Assembly (NCBI RefSeq): GCF_001499965.1
Contig: NZ_LQIT01000004.1
Location: forward strand, 1-64,000
Reading direction: 5' to 3'
Origin: Mycobacterium sp. GA-2829
Lineage (GTDB): Bacteria > Actinomycetota > Actinomycetes > Mycobacteriales > Mycobacteriaceae
Length of the DNA stretch: 64,000 nucleotides
In this document: one piece after another, positions 34,668 to 43,720 of the stretch
Position numbering within the stretch: the stretch's first letter is position 1
Layout of the letters: each line of letters starts with the position of its first letter
Made by a program: the position numbers and the translations under genes
The notes under the pieces: model-generated
Told to the model about the DNA's origin: nothing
Databases searched by the model: none
Seen by the model: only the letters and a program-made list of their open reading frames with translations

Positions 34668-34856
34668 ATGGAGGGGTACCAGGCGTACATGATCACTAGC
34701 TGGCTCAACAACCGAGCACAGTGCCAATGTGGTTATGAAGGCAAACGGCGCTGGTTTCGCGGTAATGCCGTCATCGATGTCATCGAGCACTGCCAGCTGA
34801 CCAAGCACAAGCCTGTCGGGCTGCCGGCCAGGAAGAGCCAGCTGCAGGCACTCTGA
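34668..34856 (+). CDS. Small conserved Cys/His protein (paralogue 2)
   Basis: 62 residues, about 80 percent identical by eye to the product of 16092-16277. It starts EGYQAYMITSWLNNRAQCQC and ends KHKPVGLPARK. The C-x-C ... H-C ... H arrangement could bind a metal. It lies between the ABC exporter operon and the terminator shared with rplA, at the junction of core and accessory DNA. Function unknown. Confidence 0.78.
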   Translation: MEGYQAYMITSWLNNRAQCQCGYEGKRRWFRGNAVIDVIEHCQLTKHKPVGLPARKSQLQAL

Positions 34857-34863
34857 CGAAACG

Positions 34864-34895
34864 ACGAACGCCCCCGCCGTGGCGGGGGCGTTCGT
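34864..34895. terminator. Strong bidirectional terminator
   Basis: A perfect 15-base-pair inverted repeat ACGAACGCCCCCGCC / GGCGGGGGCGTTCGT with a 2-base loop lies between the convergent small gene (34856) and rplA (34943). It is positioned to end both transcripts. Confidence 0.8.
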
Positions 34896-34942
34896 TGTAG
34901 CTGACTTCGGCCACTGGGCCGATGGTCGGCTCCGGCTGGCGC

Positions 34943-35650
34943 CTACGCCTCCGCGAAGTTACGCGTCACGGCCGGGTCGACCGGGATGCCAGGGCCCGTC
35001 GTGGTCGAGACGGTGATCTTCTTCAGGTAGCGACCCTTGGACGCCGACGGCTTGGCCCGCAGGATCTCGTCCAGCGCGGCGCCGTAGTTCTCGGCCAGCT
35101 TGGTCTCGTCGAACGAGGCCTTACCGATCACGATGTGCAGGTTGGCCTGCTTGTCCACGCGGAAGTTGATCTTGCCGCCCTTGATGTCCTGCACGGCCTT
35201 GGCCACATCGGCGGTCACGGTGCCGGTCTTCGGGTTCGGCATCAGACCGCGCGGCCCCAGGATGCGCGCGATCCGGCCGACCTTGGCCATCTGATCCGGC
35301 GTCGCGATCGCGGCGTCGAAGTCCAGCATGCCGCCCTGGATCTGCTCGATCAGATCGTCGCTGCCGACGATGTCCGCACCCGCGGCCGCGGCCTGCTCGG
35401 CCTTGTCACCGACGGCGAACACCGCGACGCGCGCGGTCTTACCGGTGCCGTGCGGCAGGTTCACGGTGCCACGCACCATCTGATCGGCCTTACGGGGATC
35501 GACGCCCAAGCGGATCGCGACCTCGACGGTGGCGTCCTGCTTCTTCGACGACGTCTCCTTGGCCAGCTTCGCGGCCTCCAGCGGCGTGTAGAGCTTTTCC
35601 TTGTCGACCTTCGCCGCGGCTTCGCGGTATGCCTTGCTGTTCTTGCTCAT
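34943..35650 (-). CDS. rplA: 50S ribosomal protein L1
   Basis: 235 residues from the ATG at 35650 with AGGAGAT upstream. The L1 signature [17 protein letters not shown] is present, with [19 protein letters not shown] and the usual N-terminal [19 protein letters not shown]. It forms the L1 stalk and may repress its own operon by binding the mRNA leader. It is last in the secE-nusG-rplK-rplA series, the standard bacterial order. Confidence 0.98.
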   Translation of the reverse strand: MSKNSKAYREAAAKVDKEKLYTPLEAAKLAKETSSKKQDATVEVAIRLGVDPRKADQMVRGTVNLPHGTGKTARVAVFAVGDKAEQAAAAGADIVGSDDLIEQIQGGMLDFDAAIATPDQMAKVGRIARILGPRGLMPNPKTGTVTADVAKAVQDIKGGKINFRVDKQANLHIVIGKASFDETKLAENYGAALDEILRAKPSASKGRYLKKITVSTTTGPGIPVDPAVTRNFAEA

Positions 35651-35713
35651 TGGTATCTCCTGTTTCGAAGTTCGTGGTTGCCGAGCCGATGCCAGCTCTC
35701 CCACGGATTGGAC

Positions 35714-35774
35714 GTTGACTCTGCGCTCAGGGCTATGCCCACTCGCAATTTCGCGCCGTCACCGCAGAGTCAAC
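35714..35774 (-). promoter_or_regulatory. Long-range inverted repeat in the rplK-rplA gap
   Basis: Perfect 12-base arms GTTGACTCTGCG (35714-35725) and CGCAGAGTCAAC (35763-35774) enclose 37 bases in the 140-base space between rplK and rplA. A hairpin here could attenuate rplA, mark a processing site or belong to a repeat family. The role is unknown. Confidence 0.4.
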
Positions 35775-35790
35775 GGGGCAGCACGCCGAA

Positions 35791-36219
35791 TTATTCGACG
35801 GTGATGCCCATCGACCGGGCGGTGCCGGCGATGATCTTGGCGGCCTGATCGATGTCGTTGGCGTTCAGGTCGGCCTTCTTGGTCTCGGCGATCTCGCGCA
35901 CCTGATCCCAGGTCACCTTGGCGACCTTGGTCTTGTGCGGCTCGCCGGAGCCCTTCGGCACACCCGCGGCCTTCAGCAGCAGCTTGGCTGCCGGCGGCGT
36001 CTTGAGGGCAAAGGAGAAGCTGCGGTCCTCGTAGACGGTGATCTCCACGGGGATGACGTTGCCGCGCTGCGACTCGGTCGCGGCGTTGTACGCCTTGCAG
36101 AACTCCATGATGTTGACGCCGTGCTGACCGAGCGCCGGACCCACGGGCGGGGCGGGGTTGGCCTGCCCGGCCTGGATCTGCAGCTTGATCAGCCCGGTGA
36201 CCTTCTTCTTCGGGGCCAT
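35791..36219 (-). CDS. rplK: 50S ribosomal protein L11
   Basis: 142 residues, the usual length. The N-terminal [20 protein letters not shown] and the C-terminal rRNA-binding part [18 protein letters not shown] with [11 protein letters not shown] match L11. It forms the GTPase-associated centre with 23S rRNA and is the target region of thiopeptides. Located 37 bases after nusG. Confidence 0.98.
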   Translation of the reverse strand: MAPKKKVTGLIKLQIQAGQANPAPPVGPALGQHGVNIMEFCKAYNAATESQRGNVIPVEITVYEDRSFSFALKTPPAAKLLLKAAGVPKGSGEPHKTKVAKVTWDQVREIAETKKADLNANDIDQAAKIIAGTARSMGITVE

Positions 36220-36256
36220 GCTGTGCTGTTCCTCTTCTTCTTTCTGGGGCTTCTAG

Positions 36257-37114
<858 letters not shown>

Positions 37115-37558
37115 CTATTCGCCGAACACCAGTCCGACCAGTCGGGCCAGGCCGTAGTCGGCCCCGGCGATCAGCGCCACCATGAACACCAGGAACACCA
37201 GCACGACGCTGGTGTAGCTGACCATCTGCTTGCGGTTCGGCCAGATGACCTTGCGCAGCTCGGCGATGACCTGCTTGATGTAGTTGACGACGTAGAGGAA
37301 CGGGTTCGGGTACTTACCCGGTTCCTTCTTCGTCTTCTTCTTGGTCTTCCCCGAGCCGTTCTCGGTGCCCGAGCTCTCGGTGAGCTCGACGGCATCGGAT
37401 TCGGCATCGGTGTCGACGGCCGCGCGCCGCGTCCGCTTGCCGGTGGGGCGCAGCGGCCGGGTCACCACGGCGGTCTGGCCGTGGGTGTCGTCGACGCCGT
37501 CGTTCTCTGCGTCGCTGCCGGTGCCTGCGGAGCCGGCACGATCGCGCTCGTCGCTCAC
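37115..37558 (-). CDS. secE: Preprotein translocase subunit SecE
   Basis: 147 residues from the GTG at 37558 with GAAAGG upstream; the open frame continues into tRNA-Trp but that is not coding. A charged N-terminal extension of about 85 residues is followed by the SecE core YIKQVIAELRKVIWPNRKQM and one membrane helix (VVLVFLVFMVALIAGADYGL). It clamps SecY in the Sec channel. Confidence 0.96.
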   Translation of the reverse strand: MSDERDRAGSAGTGSDAENDGVDDTHGQTAVVTRPLRPTGKRTRRAAVDTDAESDAVELTESSGTENGSGKTKKKTKKEPGKYPNPFLYVVNYIKQVIAELRKVIWPNRKQMVSYTSVVLVFLVFMVALIAGADYGLARLVGLVFGE

Positions 37559-37639
37559 CGCATGCCTTTCGTCTCGGGTTCGTGTGGACTCTTGGTTGTC
37601 ATCACTGTCCAGTGTCCACGCTTGTCCAGTATTCAGTTG

Positions 37640-37712
<73 letters not shown>

Positions 37713-37737
37713 TCGGCGTATGGGGCTCACATAATTC

Positions 37738-37769
37738 GCGCGCTTCCAGACGTCCTGTCGGAAGCGCGC
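37738..37769 (-). terminator. Hairpin terminator of hadABC
   Basis: A perfect 10-base-pair stem GCGCGCTTCC / GGAAGCGCGC with a 12-base loop lies about 50 bases after the hadC stop and is followed on the minus strand by GAATTAT. It sits before the tRNA-Trp gene. Confidence 0.6.
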
Positions 37770-37821
37770 TTGTAATGGGAAAACCCCGGGGACGAGTGTA
37801 GCGCGCCACCCGTCCCAGTTA

Positions 37822-38343
37822 CTAATCCGCTTCGTGTTTGACCGGCTTGCGGACCACCTGGCCGCTCTCCGGATCCCAGCCCGCGGAGATCGAGTTGTCG
37901 CCCTCGTGGCCCATCAGCGTGGTGAACGCCTCCATCACCACGGCGCCGCCCTCTTCGTCGGTCAGCACGTTGCGCGTGGTGACGATGTCGGCGCCGAAGC
38001 GCTCGTCCACGGTCAGGATGTGCATCGTGGCGATCAGGCGGTCGCCCTCTTTGATCGGGCGGTGGAACAGGAACTTCTGGTCGACCTGCACGATCTGCAT
38101 GGTCTCGAAGCCCACGTCGACGTTCTGGAAGAAGTGCCGCTGGGTCATCACCGCGAGGATCGACATGAACGTCGGCGGCGCGACGAGGCCCTCGTGGCCC
38201 AACTCGGCCGCGGCGGCCAGGTCGTGGCTCGCCGGGTCCTTGGCCTTGACGGCGGTGGCGTACTGCCGGATCTGCTCGCGCCCGACGACGAACGCCTCCG
38301 GGTACTGCCAGACCATGCCGCGGATGTCGGTTTTCAGTGCCAT
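37822..38343 (-). CDS. hadC: (3R)-hydroxyacyl-ACP dehydratase subunit HadC
   Basis: 173 residues. It shares the HadA-like frame: PEAFVVGREQIRQYATAVKA, LVAPPTFMSILAVMTQ, QIVQVDQKFLFHRPIKEGD. HadC pairs with catalytic HadB to form HadBC of the FAS-II system, acting late in mycolic acid (meromycolate) elongation. It is last of hadA-hadB-hadC, 14 bases after hadB. Presence of this set supports a mycolate-producing organism. Confidence 0.96.
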   Translation of the reverse strand: MALKTDIRGMVWQYPEAFVVGREQIRQYATAVKAKDPASHDLAAAAELGHEGLVAPPTFMSILAVMTQRHFFQNVDVGFETMQIVQVDQKFLFHRPIKEGDRLIATMHILTVDERFGADIVTTRNVLTDEEGGAVVMEAFTTLMGHEGDNSISAGWDPESGQVVRKPVKHEAD

Positions 38344-38357
38344 GTGCGCAGTCCCGC

Positions 38358-38786
38358 CTATGCCAGCGTCGCGACGGCGACGGCCCGGCCGAAGATCTTC
38401 TTGCCGCCGGCCGTGGCCGTCAGCGCGATGGTGACCGACTTCGTCTCGGGGTCAACGGATTTCACGCGTCCACCGAAGACGATCTCGGCGCCGACACCGT
38501 CGTTGGGCACGGGTACGACGGCGGTGAACCGCACGTTGTACTCCTTGACCGCGGCCGGGTCGCCGACCCATGAGGTGATGTAGCCGCCACCGAGGCCCAT
38601 CGTCAGCATGCCGTGCGCGATGGCCGTGTCGAGGCCGACCTGCTTGGCGATGTCGTCGTCCCAGTGGATGGGGTTCAGGTCGCCGGAGACGCCGGCGTAG
38701 TTGACGAGATCCTGCCGCGTCAGCGGGATCACCTTCTCGGGGAGCTGATCGCCGACCTTGACCGAATCGAACTCACGCAGTGCCAT
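38358..38786 (-). CDS. hadB: (3R)-hydroxyacyl-ACP dehydratase subunit HadB
   Basis: 142 residues from the ATG at 38786, the known HadB length. The catalytic hotdog signature is visible: YAGVSGDLNPIHWDDDIAKQ (Asp and His of the hydratase 2 motif), then TAIAHGMLTMGLGGGYITSW. It is the catalytic partner of HadA and of HadC. Its start overlaps the end of hadA by 14 bases. Confidence 0.97.
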   Translation of the reverse strand: MALREFDSVKVGDQLPEKVIPLTRQDLVNYAGVSGDLNPIHWDDDIAKQVGLDTAIAHGMLTMGLGGGYITSWVGDPAAVKEYNVRFTAVVPVPNDGVGAEIVFGGRVKSVDPETKSVTIALTATAGGKKIFGRAVAVATLA

Positions 38787-39252
38787 TGCTGAAGCCACTT
38801 TCTCCGTCTTCGTCGCTACGCCCCGCGAGCGTGGTGTAGCACTCCTGTACGACGTCACCATCGCCGTTGCTGATGATGTTGCGCGTCGTGATGATGTCGG
38901 TGCCGTGTGCCTTGCGAATCGAGTCGATGTACACGTCGCAGTACAGCTTGTCGCCCGCCTTGATCGGGCGGATGAACTTGAGCGTCTGGTCGACCTGCAC
39001 GATCTGCGCGTCGCTGATCGCGATGCCGTTGGACTGGAACATCGCCAACTGGGCCTGATAGCCGAACACCGAGATGAACGTCAGCGGGGCGAGCAGCCCG
39101 TCGGAGCCGAGCTCGGCGGCCGCGGCGTCGTCGAAGAACGCCGCATCGTCGTTCTTGACGGCGACGGCGTATTCGCGGATCTTTTCGCGGCCGACGATGT
39201 AGTGGTCGGGATGGCGGTAATGCGTCCCGACGTAATCGTCCAGAAAAGACAC
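38773..39252 (-). CDS. hadA: (3R)-hydroxyacyl-ACP dehydratase subunit HadA
   Basis: 159 residues. DHYIVGREKIREYAVAVKND, GLLAPLTFISVFGYQAQLAM and QIVQVDQTLKFIRPIKAGDK are typical of HadA, the acyl-chain-holding subunit of HadAB. In mycobacteria this is the target of thiacetazone and isoxyl (established for M. tuberculosis); Cys is not evident at the N-terminal pocket of this homologue, so sensitivity cannot be read. It is 50 bases downstream of rpmG. Confidence 0.96.
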   Translation of the reverse strand: MSFLDDYVGTHYRHPDHYIVGREKIREYAVAVKNDDAAFFDDAAAAELGSDGLLAPLTFISVFGYQAQLAMFQSNGIAISDAQIVQVDQTLKFIRPIKAGDKLYCDVYIDSIRKAHGTDIITTRNIISNGDGDVVQECYTTLAGRSDEDGESGFSNGTA

Positions 39253-39302
39253 GAGTGATGAACCTACCTAGTCAGCGGAGGCGATGCCCACCGGGCTGAC
39301 GA

Positions 39303-39470
39303 TCAGCGCGACTCCTTGTGCGCACGATGCGTACCGCAGTTCGGGCAGAACTTCTTCAGCTCGAGGCGGTCGGGATCGTTACGACGGTTCTTCTTCGTGA
39401 TGTAGTTGCGGTGCTTGCACACCTCGCAGGCCAAAGTGATCTTCGGCCGGACGTCGGTACTGGAGGCCAC
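39303..39470 (-). CDS. rpmG: 50S ribosomal protein L33
   Basis: 55 residues from a GTG with GAGGGCAG upstream. The sequence reads [20 protein letters not shown] and continues with [20 protein letters not shown] then [13 protein letters not shown]. It has the full C-x-x-C ... C-x-x-C zinc ribbon, so it is the zinc-containing (C+) form. It is first in the rpmG-hadABC group, downstream of the tRNA pair, as in M. tuberculosis (rpmG2). Confidence 0.96.
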   Translation of the reverse strand: MASSTDVRPKITLACEVCKHRNYITKKNRRNDPDRLELKKFCPNCGTHRAHKESR

Positions 39471-39516
39471 GTCAGCTGCCCTCTTTCATCAAATCTCGTG
39501 CGTTACTCGTGCTCTG

Positions 39517-39590
39517 TAGCGGTGGGGGGACTCGATCCCCCGACCTCACGATTATGAGTCGTGCGCTCTAACCAGCTGAGCTACACCGCC
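39517..39590 (-). tRNA. tRNA-Met (CAT)
   Basis: 74 nt on the minus strand: acceptor GGCGGTG pairs with CACCGCT (terminal G-U), discriminator A. The anticodon CAT is at 39554-39556 in CTCATAA, and the D-arm is GCTCAGCTGGTTAGAGC. The paired first base and the lack of initiator features indicate the elongator type. Confidence 0.96.
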
Positions 39591-39621
39591 ATTCCAGGCG
39601 CCTACCACTCGGCGGTCGCCG

Positions 39622-39694
39622 AGCCCCCTAACGGAATCGAACCGTTGACCTTTTCCTTACCATGGAAACGCTCTGCCGACTGAGCTAAGGGGGC
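39622..39694 (-). tRNA. tRNA-Thr (GGT)
   Basis: 73 nt on the minus strand: acceptor GCCCCCT pairs with AGGGGGC, discriminator T. The anticodon GGT is at 39659-39661 in loop ATGGTAA, and the T-arm is CAACGGTTCGATTCCGTT. It is first of the tRNA-Thr, tRNA-Met, rpmG, hadABC series. Confidence 0.96.
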
Positions 39695-39811
39695 CTGACC
39701 CTCGAACGGCGGAAGACCGTGCCGCGGGCATTGAAGAGAGTACAGCCCGGCCCGCGCACAAACCAAACCGCTGGTCATCACAACCGTGCGCGGGCCGTTC
39801 TGATTCCCCTC

Positions 39812-40999
39812 CTAGGACAGCAGCCAGTCGTTCGGCGCGAACAGTTCGCAGTGCACCCGGTCGGCCGGCACGCCACGTTCCTGCAGTTGAGCGCGCACGG
39901 CCTGGACGAATCCGGTCCCGCCGCACAGGTAGACCTCGACGTCGTCGGGCAGGTCGACGGCGGTCACGTCGAGCAGACCCTCACGGGCCTCCGGCGCGGC
40001 CTCCTCGTACCAGACCTCGAGCGTGGCGTCGGGCAGTGCGGCGACCAGTTCCCGCTGCCGATCCCGGAGCGGATGGGTCTCCGTGGACCGGTCGGCGTGC
40101 CAGACCTTCACGGTCGTCGCAGGCGCGACGGCGGCGAGATGTTCGAGGATGCCGATCATCGGGGTGATGCCGATGCCCGCGGAGATCAGCACGAGCGGGC
40201 GGTGGTGCTGGTCGGGGTCGGGCAGGTCGCCGAACGGGACGGTGACGTCGAGGACATCGCCCTCGTGGACGTTGGCGTGGATCCAGGTCGACACCTCGCC
40301 TTGGGGGCGGACCGCGAACGTGAGCTCGCCGTCGCCCGGGGTGTTGATGAGGCTGTACTGGCGCAGCTGGCGGGCGCCGTCGGGCAGCGTGACGCCGACC
40401 GACACGTACTGGCCGGGGCGGAACGCGCTGAACGGGGCGCCCATGGAGCGGACCGTGAGCAGCACGGCGCCGGACGGGTCGTCTTCCCGGGCGACGACGC
40501 GGGCGCGGCGGTAGACGTCACCGTCGTCGACGCCGGCCGCGGCGTACAGGCCGCGCTCGAGCTCGATGAGGGTGCCGGCCATCATCCAGTAGACGGCGTC
40601 CCAGGCCTCGGCCACGTCGGCGGTGACGGTGTCGGCGCCGAGCACCTCGACGATCGCGGCGAACAGATGCTCGTGGACGATCTCGTACTGGTCGGCGGTG
40701 ATGCCGAGCGAGGCGTGCTTGTGGCCGATGCGGGAGAGCAGCTCGGCCGGATGCGGCAGGTTCGGATCGATGAGGCAGGTCGCGTAGGTGGCGATGGACG
40801 CGGCCAGCGCTTTCTGCTGGGCGCCCTGGGCCTGGTTGCCGCGGTTGAACAGGTTGCGCAGCAGTTCGGGGCGGGCGTCGAACATCCGGCGGTAGAACTC
40901 CGTCGTGATCTCGTCGATGTGCGCGCCGACGAGCGGCAGGGTGGCGGCGATCGTCTGGGCGTGCGCGGGGGCGAGCTCTTCGCCGACGACGGTGGTCAT
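39812..40999 (-). CDS. hmp: Flavohaemoglobin / nitric oxide dioxygenase
   Basis: 395 residues. The globin domain (1-140) includes EFYRRMFDARPELLRNLFN and the haem-region GHKHASLGITADQYEIVHEH. The FAD domain (about 150-255) has RQYSLINTPGDGELTF, and the NAD domain carries ISAGIGITPMIGILEH and VYLCGGTGFVQAV. It oxidises NO to nitrate with O2 and NAD(P)H. It lies directly downstream of an NsrR-type regulator with 4-base overlap, the classical NO-defence pair. Confidence 0.95.
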   Translation of the reverse strand: MTTVVGEELAPAHAQTIAATLPLVGAHIDEITTEFYRRMFDARPELLRNLFNRGNQAQGAQQKALAASIATYATCLIDPNLPHPAELLSRIGHKHASLGITADQYEIVHEHLFAAIVEVLGADTVTADVAEAWDAVYWMMAGTLIELERGLYAAAGVDDGDVYRRARVVAREDDPSGAVLLTVRSMGAPFSAFRPGQYVSVGVTLPDGARQLRQYSLINTPGDGELTFAVRPQGEVSTWIHANVHEGDVLDVTVPFGDLPDPDQHHRPLVLISAGIGITPMIGILEHLAAVAPATTVKVWHADRSTETHPLRDRQRELVAALPDATLEVWYEEAAPEAREGLLDVTAVDLPDDVEVYLCGGTGFVQAVRAQLQERGVPADRVHCELFAPNDWLLS

Positions 41000-41460
41000 G
41001 GGATGTTCCTTTCCTCGGTGGGGGTCTTCGGCGGTGTTCCGAGGAACACCAGGGGAAGTGCGGGGGTCGCCAGGTCGGCGAGGGTGTAGCGGTCGAGTTC
41101 GCGGTAGAAGGCCTCCTTGGCGTCGGCGAGCGCCTTGCGCAGGCGGCAGCCGGCGACGAGCGGGCAGGCGGTCTCGCCGCTGCAGTCGACGACCTCGCGG
41201 TCACCTTCGAGGCGGCGGATCAGCCAGCCGATCGAGACGTGACGGCCGTCGTCGGTGAGTTCCAGACCGCCGACACGGCCACGGCGCGCGTTCACCATGC
41301 CGAGGTCGGCGAGGCGGGCGACGGCCTTGGCGATGTGGTGTTCGGACGCGGCGGCGCCCGCGGCGATGGTGCGGGTGGTGACGCGCTGCCCGTCGGCCTC
41401 GCCCGCGGCCAGCAGCATCATGGTCCGCAGGCCGAGGTCGGTGAATCGGGTGAGTTGCAC
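40996..41460 (-). CDS. nsrR: Rrf2-family NO-responsive repressor (NsrR type)
   Basis: 154 residues from a GTG. The winged HTH is at the N-terminus (MQLTRFTDLGLRTMMLLAAG, then HHIAKAVARLADLGMVNARR). The three cluster cysteines appear in VDCSGETACPLVAGC, spaced C-x5-C-x5-C as in NsrR. Loss of the Fe-S cluster on NO releases DNA. It overlaps hmp by four bases, so it regulates its own operon. Confidence 0.9.
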   Translation of the reverse strand: MQLTRFTDLGLRTMMLLAAGEADGQRVTTRTIAAGAAASEHHIAKAVARLADLGMVNARRGRVGGLELTDDGRHVSIGWLIRRLEGDREVVDCSGETACPLVAGCRLRKALADAKEAFYRELDRYTLADLATPALPLVFLGTPPKTPTEERNIP

Positions 41461-41470
41461 GAATCGAACG

Positions 41471-41482
41471 GTATGTAAATGC
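41471..41482. promoter_or_regulatory. Candidate NsrR half-site
   Basis: GTATGTAAATGC lies 11 bases upstream of the nsrR start, in the 107-base divergent gap. It resembles half of the A+T-rich NsrR box (TAAATGC). The second half is not clear. Confidence 0.3.
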
Positions 41483-41567
41483 GCAGCTTGGATGCCACTT
41501 TTGAGCGTGTGCGGTTAAACACCCCGCGACGTGCGGTTTTTCCACCTGCCGCTTTACGCTGTCGGGC

Positions 41568-42284
41568 GTGACGAATTCGGACCGCCTCTACTTCCGACAG
41601 CTGCTCGCCGGCCGTGACTTCGCCGTGGGCGACATGATTGCGACGCAGATGCGCAACTTCGCGTATCTCATCGGGGATCGCGAGACCGGCGACTGCGTGG
41701 TCGTGGACCCGGCGTATGCGGCGGGGGATCTCGTGGATGCGTTGGAGGCCGACGGGATGCATCTGTCGGGGGTGTTGGCGACGCATCATCACCCCGACCA
41801 TGTCGGCGGGTCGATGATGGGCTTCGAGTTGGCCGGGCTGGCGGAGCTGTTGGAGCGGGTCAGCGTGCCGGTGCATGTGAACAGCCATGAGGCAGACTGG
41901 GTTTCGCGGGTGACGGGGATTCCGCGGGGCGACCTGACGGCGCATTCGCATGGGGATGTGGTCTCGGTCGGCGCGATCGAGATCGAGCTGCTGCACACGC
42001 CGGGGCATACGCCGGGCAGTCAGTGCTTCCTGCTGGACGGGCGACTGGTCGCCGGGGACACGCTGTTCCTGGAGGGGTGCGGGCGGACGGATTTCCCAGG
42101 CGGGAACGTCGACGACATGTTCCGGAGCCTGCAGGCGCTGGCTCAGCTCTCGGGGAATCCGACGGTGTTCCCGGGGCACTGGTATTCGGCGGAGCCCAGT
42201 GCGGCGCTGGATGAGGTGCGACGGACGAACTACGTGTACCGGGCGGGCGACCTGGCGCAGTGGCGGATGTTGATGGGCGGCTGA
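41568..42284 (+). CDS. Metallo-beta-lactamase-fold hydrolase (glyoxalase II-like)
   Basis: 238 residues from a GTG. The metal site is complete: LATHHHPDHVGGS (HxHxDH), HTPGHTPGSQCFLL (His), LVAGDTLFLEGCGRTDFPGG (Asp) and VFPGHWYS (His). The GRTDFPGG loop is typical of glyoxalase II/persulfide-dioxygenase-like enzymes. The length and position next to rpmG-hadA match Rv0634c. The substrate is unknown. Confidence 0.9.
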   Translation: MTNSDRLYFRQLLAGRDFAVGDMIATQMRNFAYLIGDRETGDCVVVDPAYAAGDLVDALEADGMHLSGVLATHHHPDHVGGSMMGFELAGLAELLERVSVPVHVNSHEADWVSRVTGIPRGDLTAHSHGDVVSVGAIEIELLHTPGHTPGSQCFLLDGRLVAGDTLFLEGCGRTDFPGGNVDDMFRSLQALAQLSGNPTVFPGHWYSAEPSAALDEVRRTNYVYRAGDLAQWRMLMGG

Positions 42285-42300
42285 AACCGCCACCGCGTCC

Positions 42301-42358
42301 GCGTTCGTGACCACACGGCGGAAAAACGGCCTCCCGGCCGCCGCCTGGTTACGAACGC
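42301..42358. repeat. Large nested inverted repeat
   Basis: Arms GCGTTCGTGACC and GGTTACGAACGC (11 of 12 pair) enclose a second stem CGGCGG/CCGCCG. It starts 16 bases after the MBL-fold gene stop, so it may be that gene's terminator. Confidence 0.5.
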
Positions 42359-42377
42359 GATATCGCCGGCGATATCG
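42358..42377. repeat. Perfect 20-base palindrome
   Basis: CGATATCGCC/GGCGATATCG. A related palindrome with 9-base arms, TGATATCGC-CT-GCGATATCA, lies at 42439-42458. The pair, 80 bases apart, could be operator sites or remnants of a repeat. Confidence 0.6.
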
Positions 42378-42438
42378 GTTCTGACGACCCACACACCTGC
42401 GGCGGCGCGGATTTCGGACGGTATGTCCCCTCTGGAGT

Positions 42439-42458
42439 TGATATCGCCTGCGATATCA
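42439..42458. repeat. Second GATATCG palindrome
   Basis: TGATATCGC-CT-GCGATATCA, 9-base arms. Same core as the palindrome at 42358-42377. Confidence 0.55.
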
Positions 42459-42721
42459 CCGCGCTCCCCGCGGCGCCGCGTCCGGTTTCCCACGCGGTCC
42501 CGCAGCTTCGGCAACGTCCCACCCGCCCCACGAGCCCCGAACCCGTCAGCACGCGTTCCCCCGGGTTTTCGCACCGAGTGCCACGGAATCCGTATCCGAG
42601 AACCGTGACATCGACAGAATCCGTCGCCAAATCGCATTAAGTCCCCCGGAAAGTATCGACATCGCCGGGCCGAACGGGCAAACTAAGGACAAACGAAGCC
42701 AGTTCTCAGCCGGGGGTTGCT

Positions 42722-43720
42722 GTGAAGAACATCGTGTTGTGCTTTGACCGCACGCAGACGCATCCGAGTCAGCAGGCTTCCACCAACGCCGGCGCCCTCT
42801 TCAGCCTCGTCGAGCGCTCCCCCGACCAGCTCACCTGGTACGACGCCGGCCACGGCGCCCAACCCCGCGGCGCCAACCCCTTGAAATGGCGCAATGCCGC
42901 CGCCGAACAGGCCAGGGCAAGCATCGTCGACGCCTACCGCTTCCTCCTCGACACCTGGTCGCCGGGCGACGACATCTACCTCTTCGGCGTCGGCCGCGGC
43001 GCTTCCTGTGCACGCGAACTCGCCCGCTTGCTCGGCACCATCGGCATCTGGCACGACCGCCGCGACCAGTTACTCGACTACCTCGTCGACACCTACGTCC
43101 TCCCCCGCACCGACCGCACCCCTGCGGATTGGGCACGCGTCAGCCGTCTCGCCGCATCGCTGACCGGCCGCGACCGCGCCGCGGTCCCCGTCGAATACCT
43201 CGGCCTCTGGGACTCGGTCACCGTCCCCACCACCGCCCCGACCGCCGACGACCTCACCAACGTCGCCGCCGGACGCCACGCCATCGCGATCGACGGCGGC
43301 CACTTCGGCGAACGCCTCCACGCCCCCACCGTCGAGGAGGTGTGGTTCCGCGGCGCCCACTGCGATATCGCCGGCACCCGCAGTGCGTGCTGGCCACTCG
43401 CCGACATCGCCCTCGACTGGGTGCTCGACGGCGCCGTCCGCGCCGGTATCCGCCTGCGCGGCGACTACCGCCTGCCCACGCCGACGGAGTTCGACGCCCT
43501 GGCCGGCAGCAGCCATCCGCTGTCCCTGCGCAGGCTCCCCGACGACGCGCGCGTCCACGCCAGCGTCGAGCTCTACGTCCGCGCCCACCCGCAGTACTGG
43601 CGGCGGCTGCCCGCCCGCGTCGAGTGGGCCGACGCCGAATGGCTGGCTCGCAGCGAACGGCTCGTGCCCACGCACACGCCGCTGCCCGCACCCCGCGAGC
43701 TCGCCGACGCTACGGCGTGA
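42722..43720 (+). CDS. DUF2235 family (alpha/beta hydrolase-like) protein lacking the nucleophile serine
   Basis: 332 residues from a GTG. DUF2235 features: KNIVLCFDRTQTHPSQQAST (start, normally CxDGT), WYDAGHGAQP, DDIYLFGVGRGASCARELAR, EYLGLWDSVTVP and EEVWFRGAHCDIAG (VWFPGxHxDVGG). The G-x-S-R-G-A elbow of active members reads G-V-G-R-G-A, so the nucleophile at residue 91 is Gly. Related Tle1 proteins are phospholipases, but this copy is probably catalytically dead or uses another residue. The last 11 bases overlap the convergent HD gene. Confidence 0.8.
   Translation: MKNIVLCFDRTQTHPSQQASTNAGALFSLVERSPDQLTWYDAGHGAQPRGANPLKWRNAAAEQARASIVDAYRFLLDTWSPGDDIYLFGVGRGASCARELARLLGTIGIWHDRRDQLLDYLVDTYVLPRTDRTPADWARVSRLAASLTGRDRAAVPVEYLGLWDSVTVPTTAPTADDLTNVAAGRHAIAIDGGHFGERLHAPTVEEVWFRGAHCDIAGTRSACWPLADIALDWVLDGAVRAGIRLRGDYRLPTPTEFDALAGSSHPLSLRRLPDDARVHASVELYVRAHPQYWRRLPARVEWADAEWLARSERLVPTHTPLPAPRELADATA

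Larger units (their letters stand above)
42285..42721. other. Intergenic region with dense inverted repeats
   Basis: About 437 bases without a gene, between two plus-strand genes. It contains a large inverted repeat (42301-42358) and two related palindromes. No open frame carries recognisable protein. An AT-poor stretch of runs such as CCCGCGGCGCCGCG follows until the promoter zone near 42620-42700. Confidence 0.6.
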
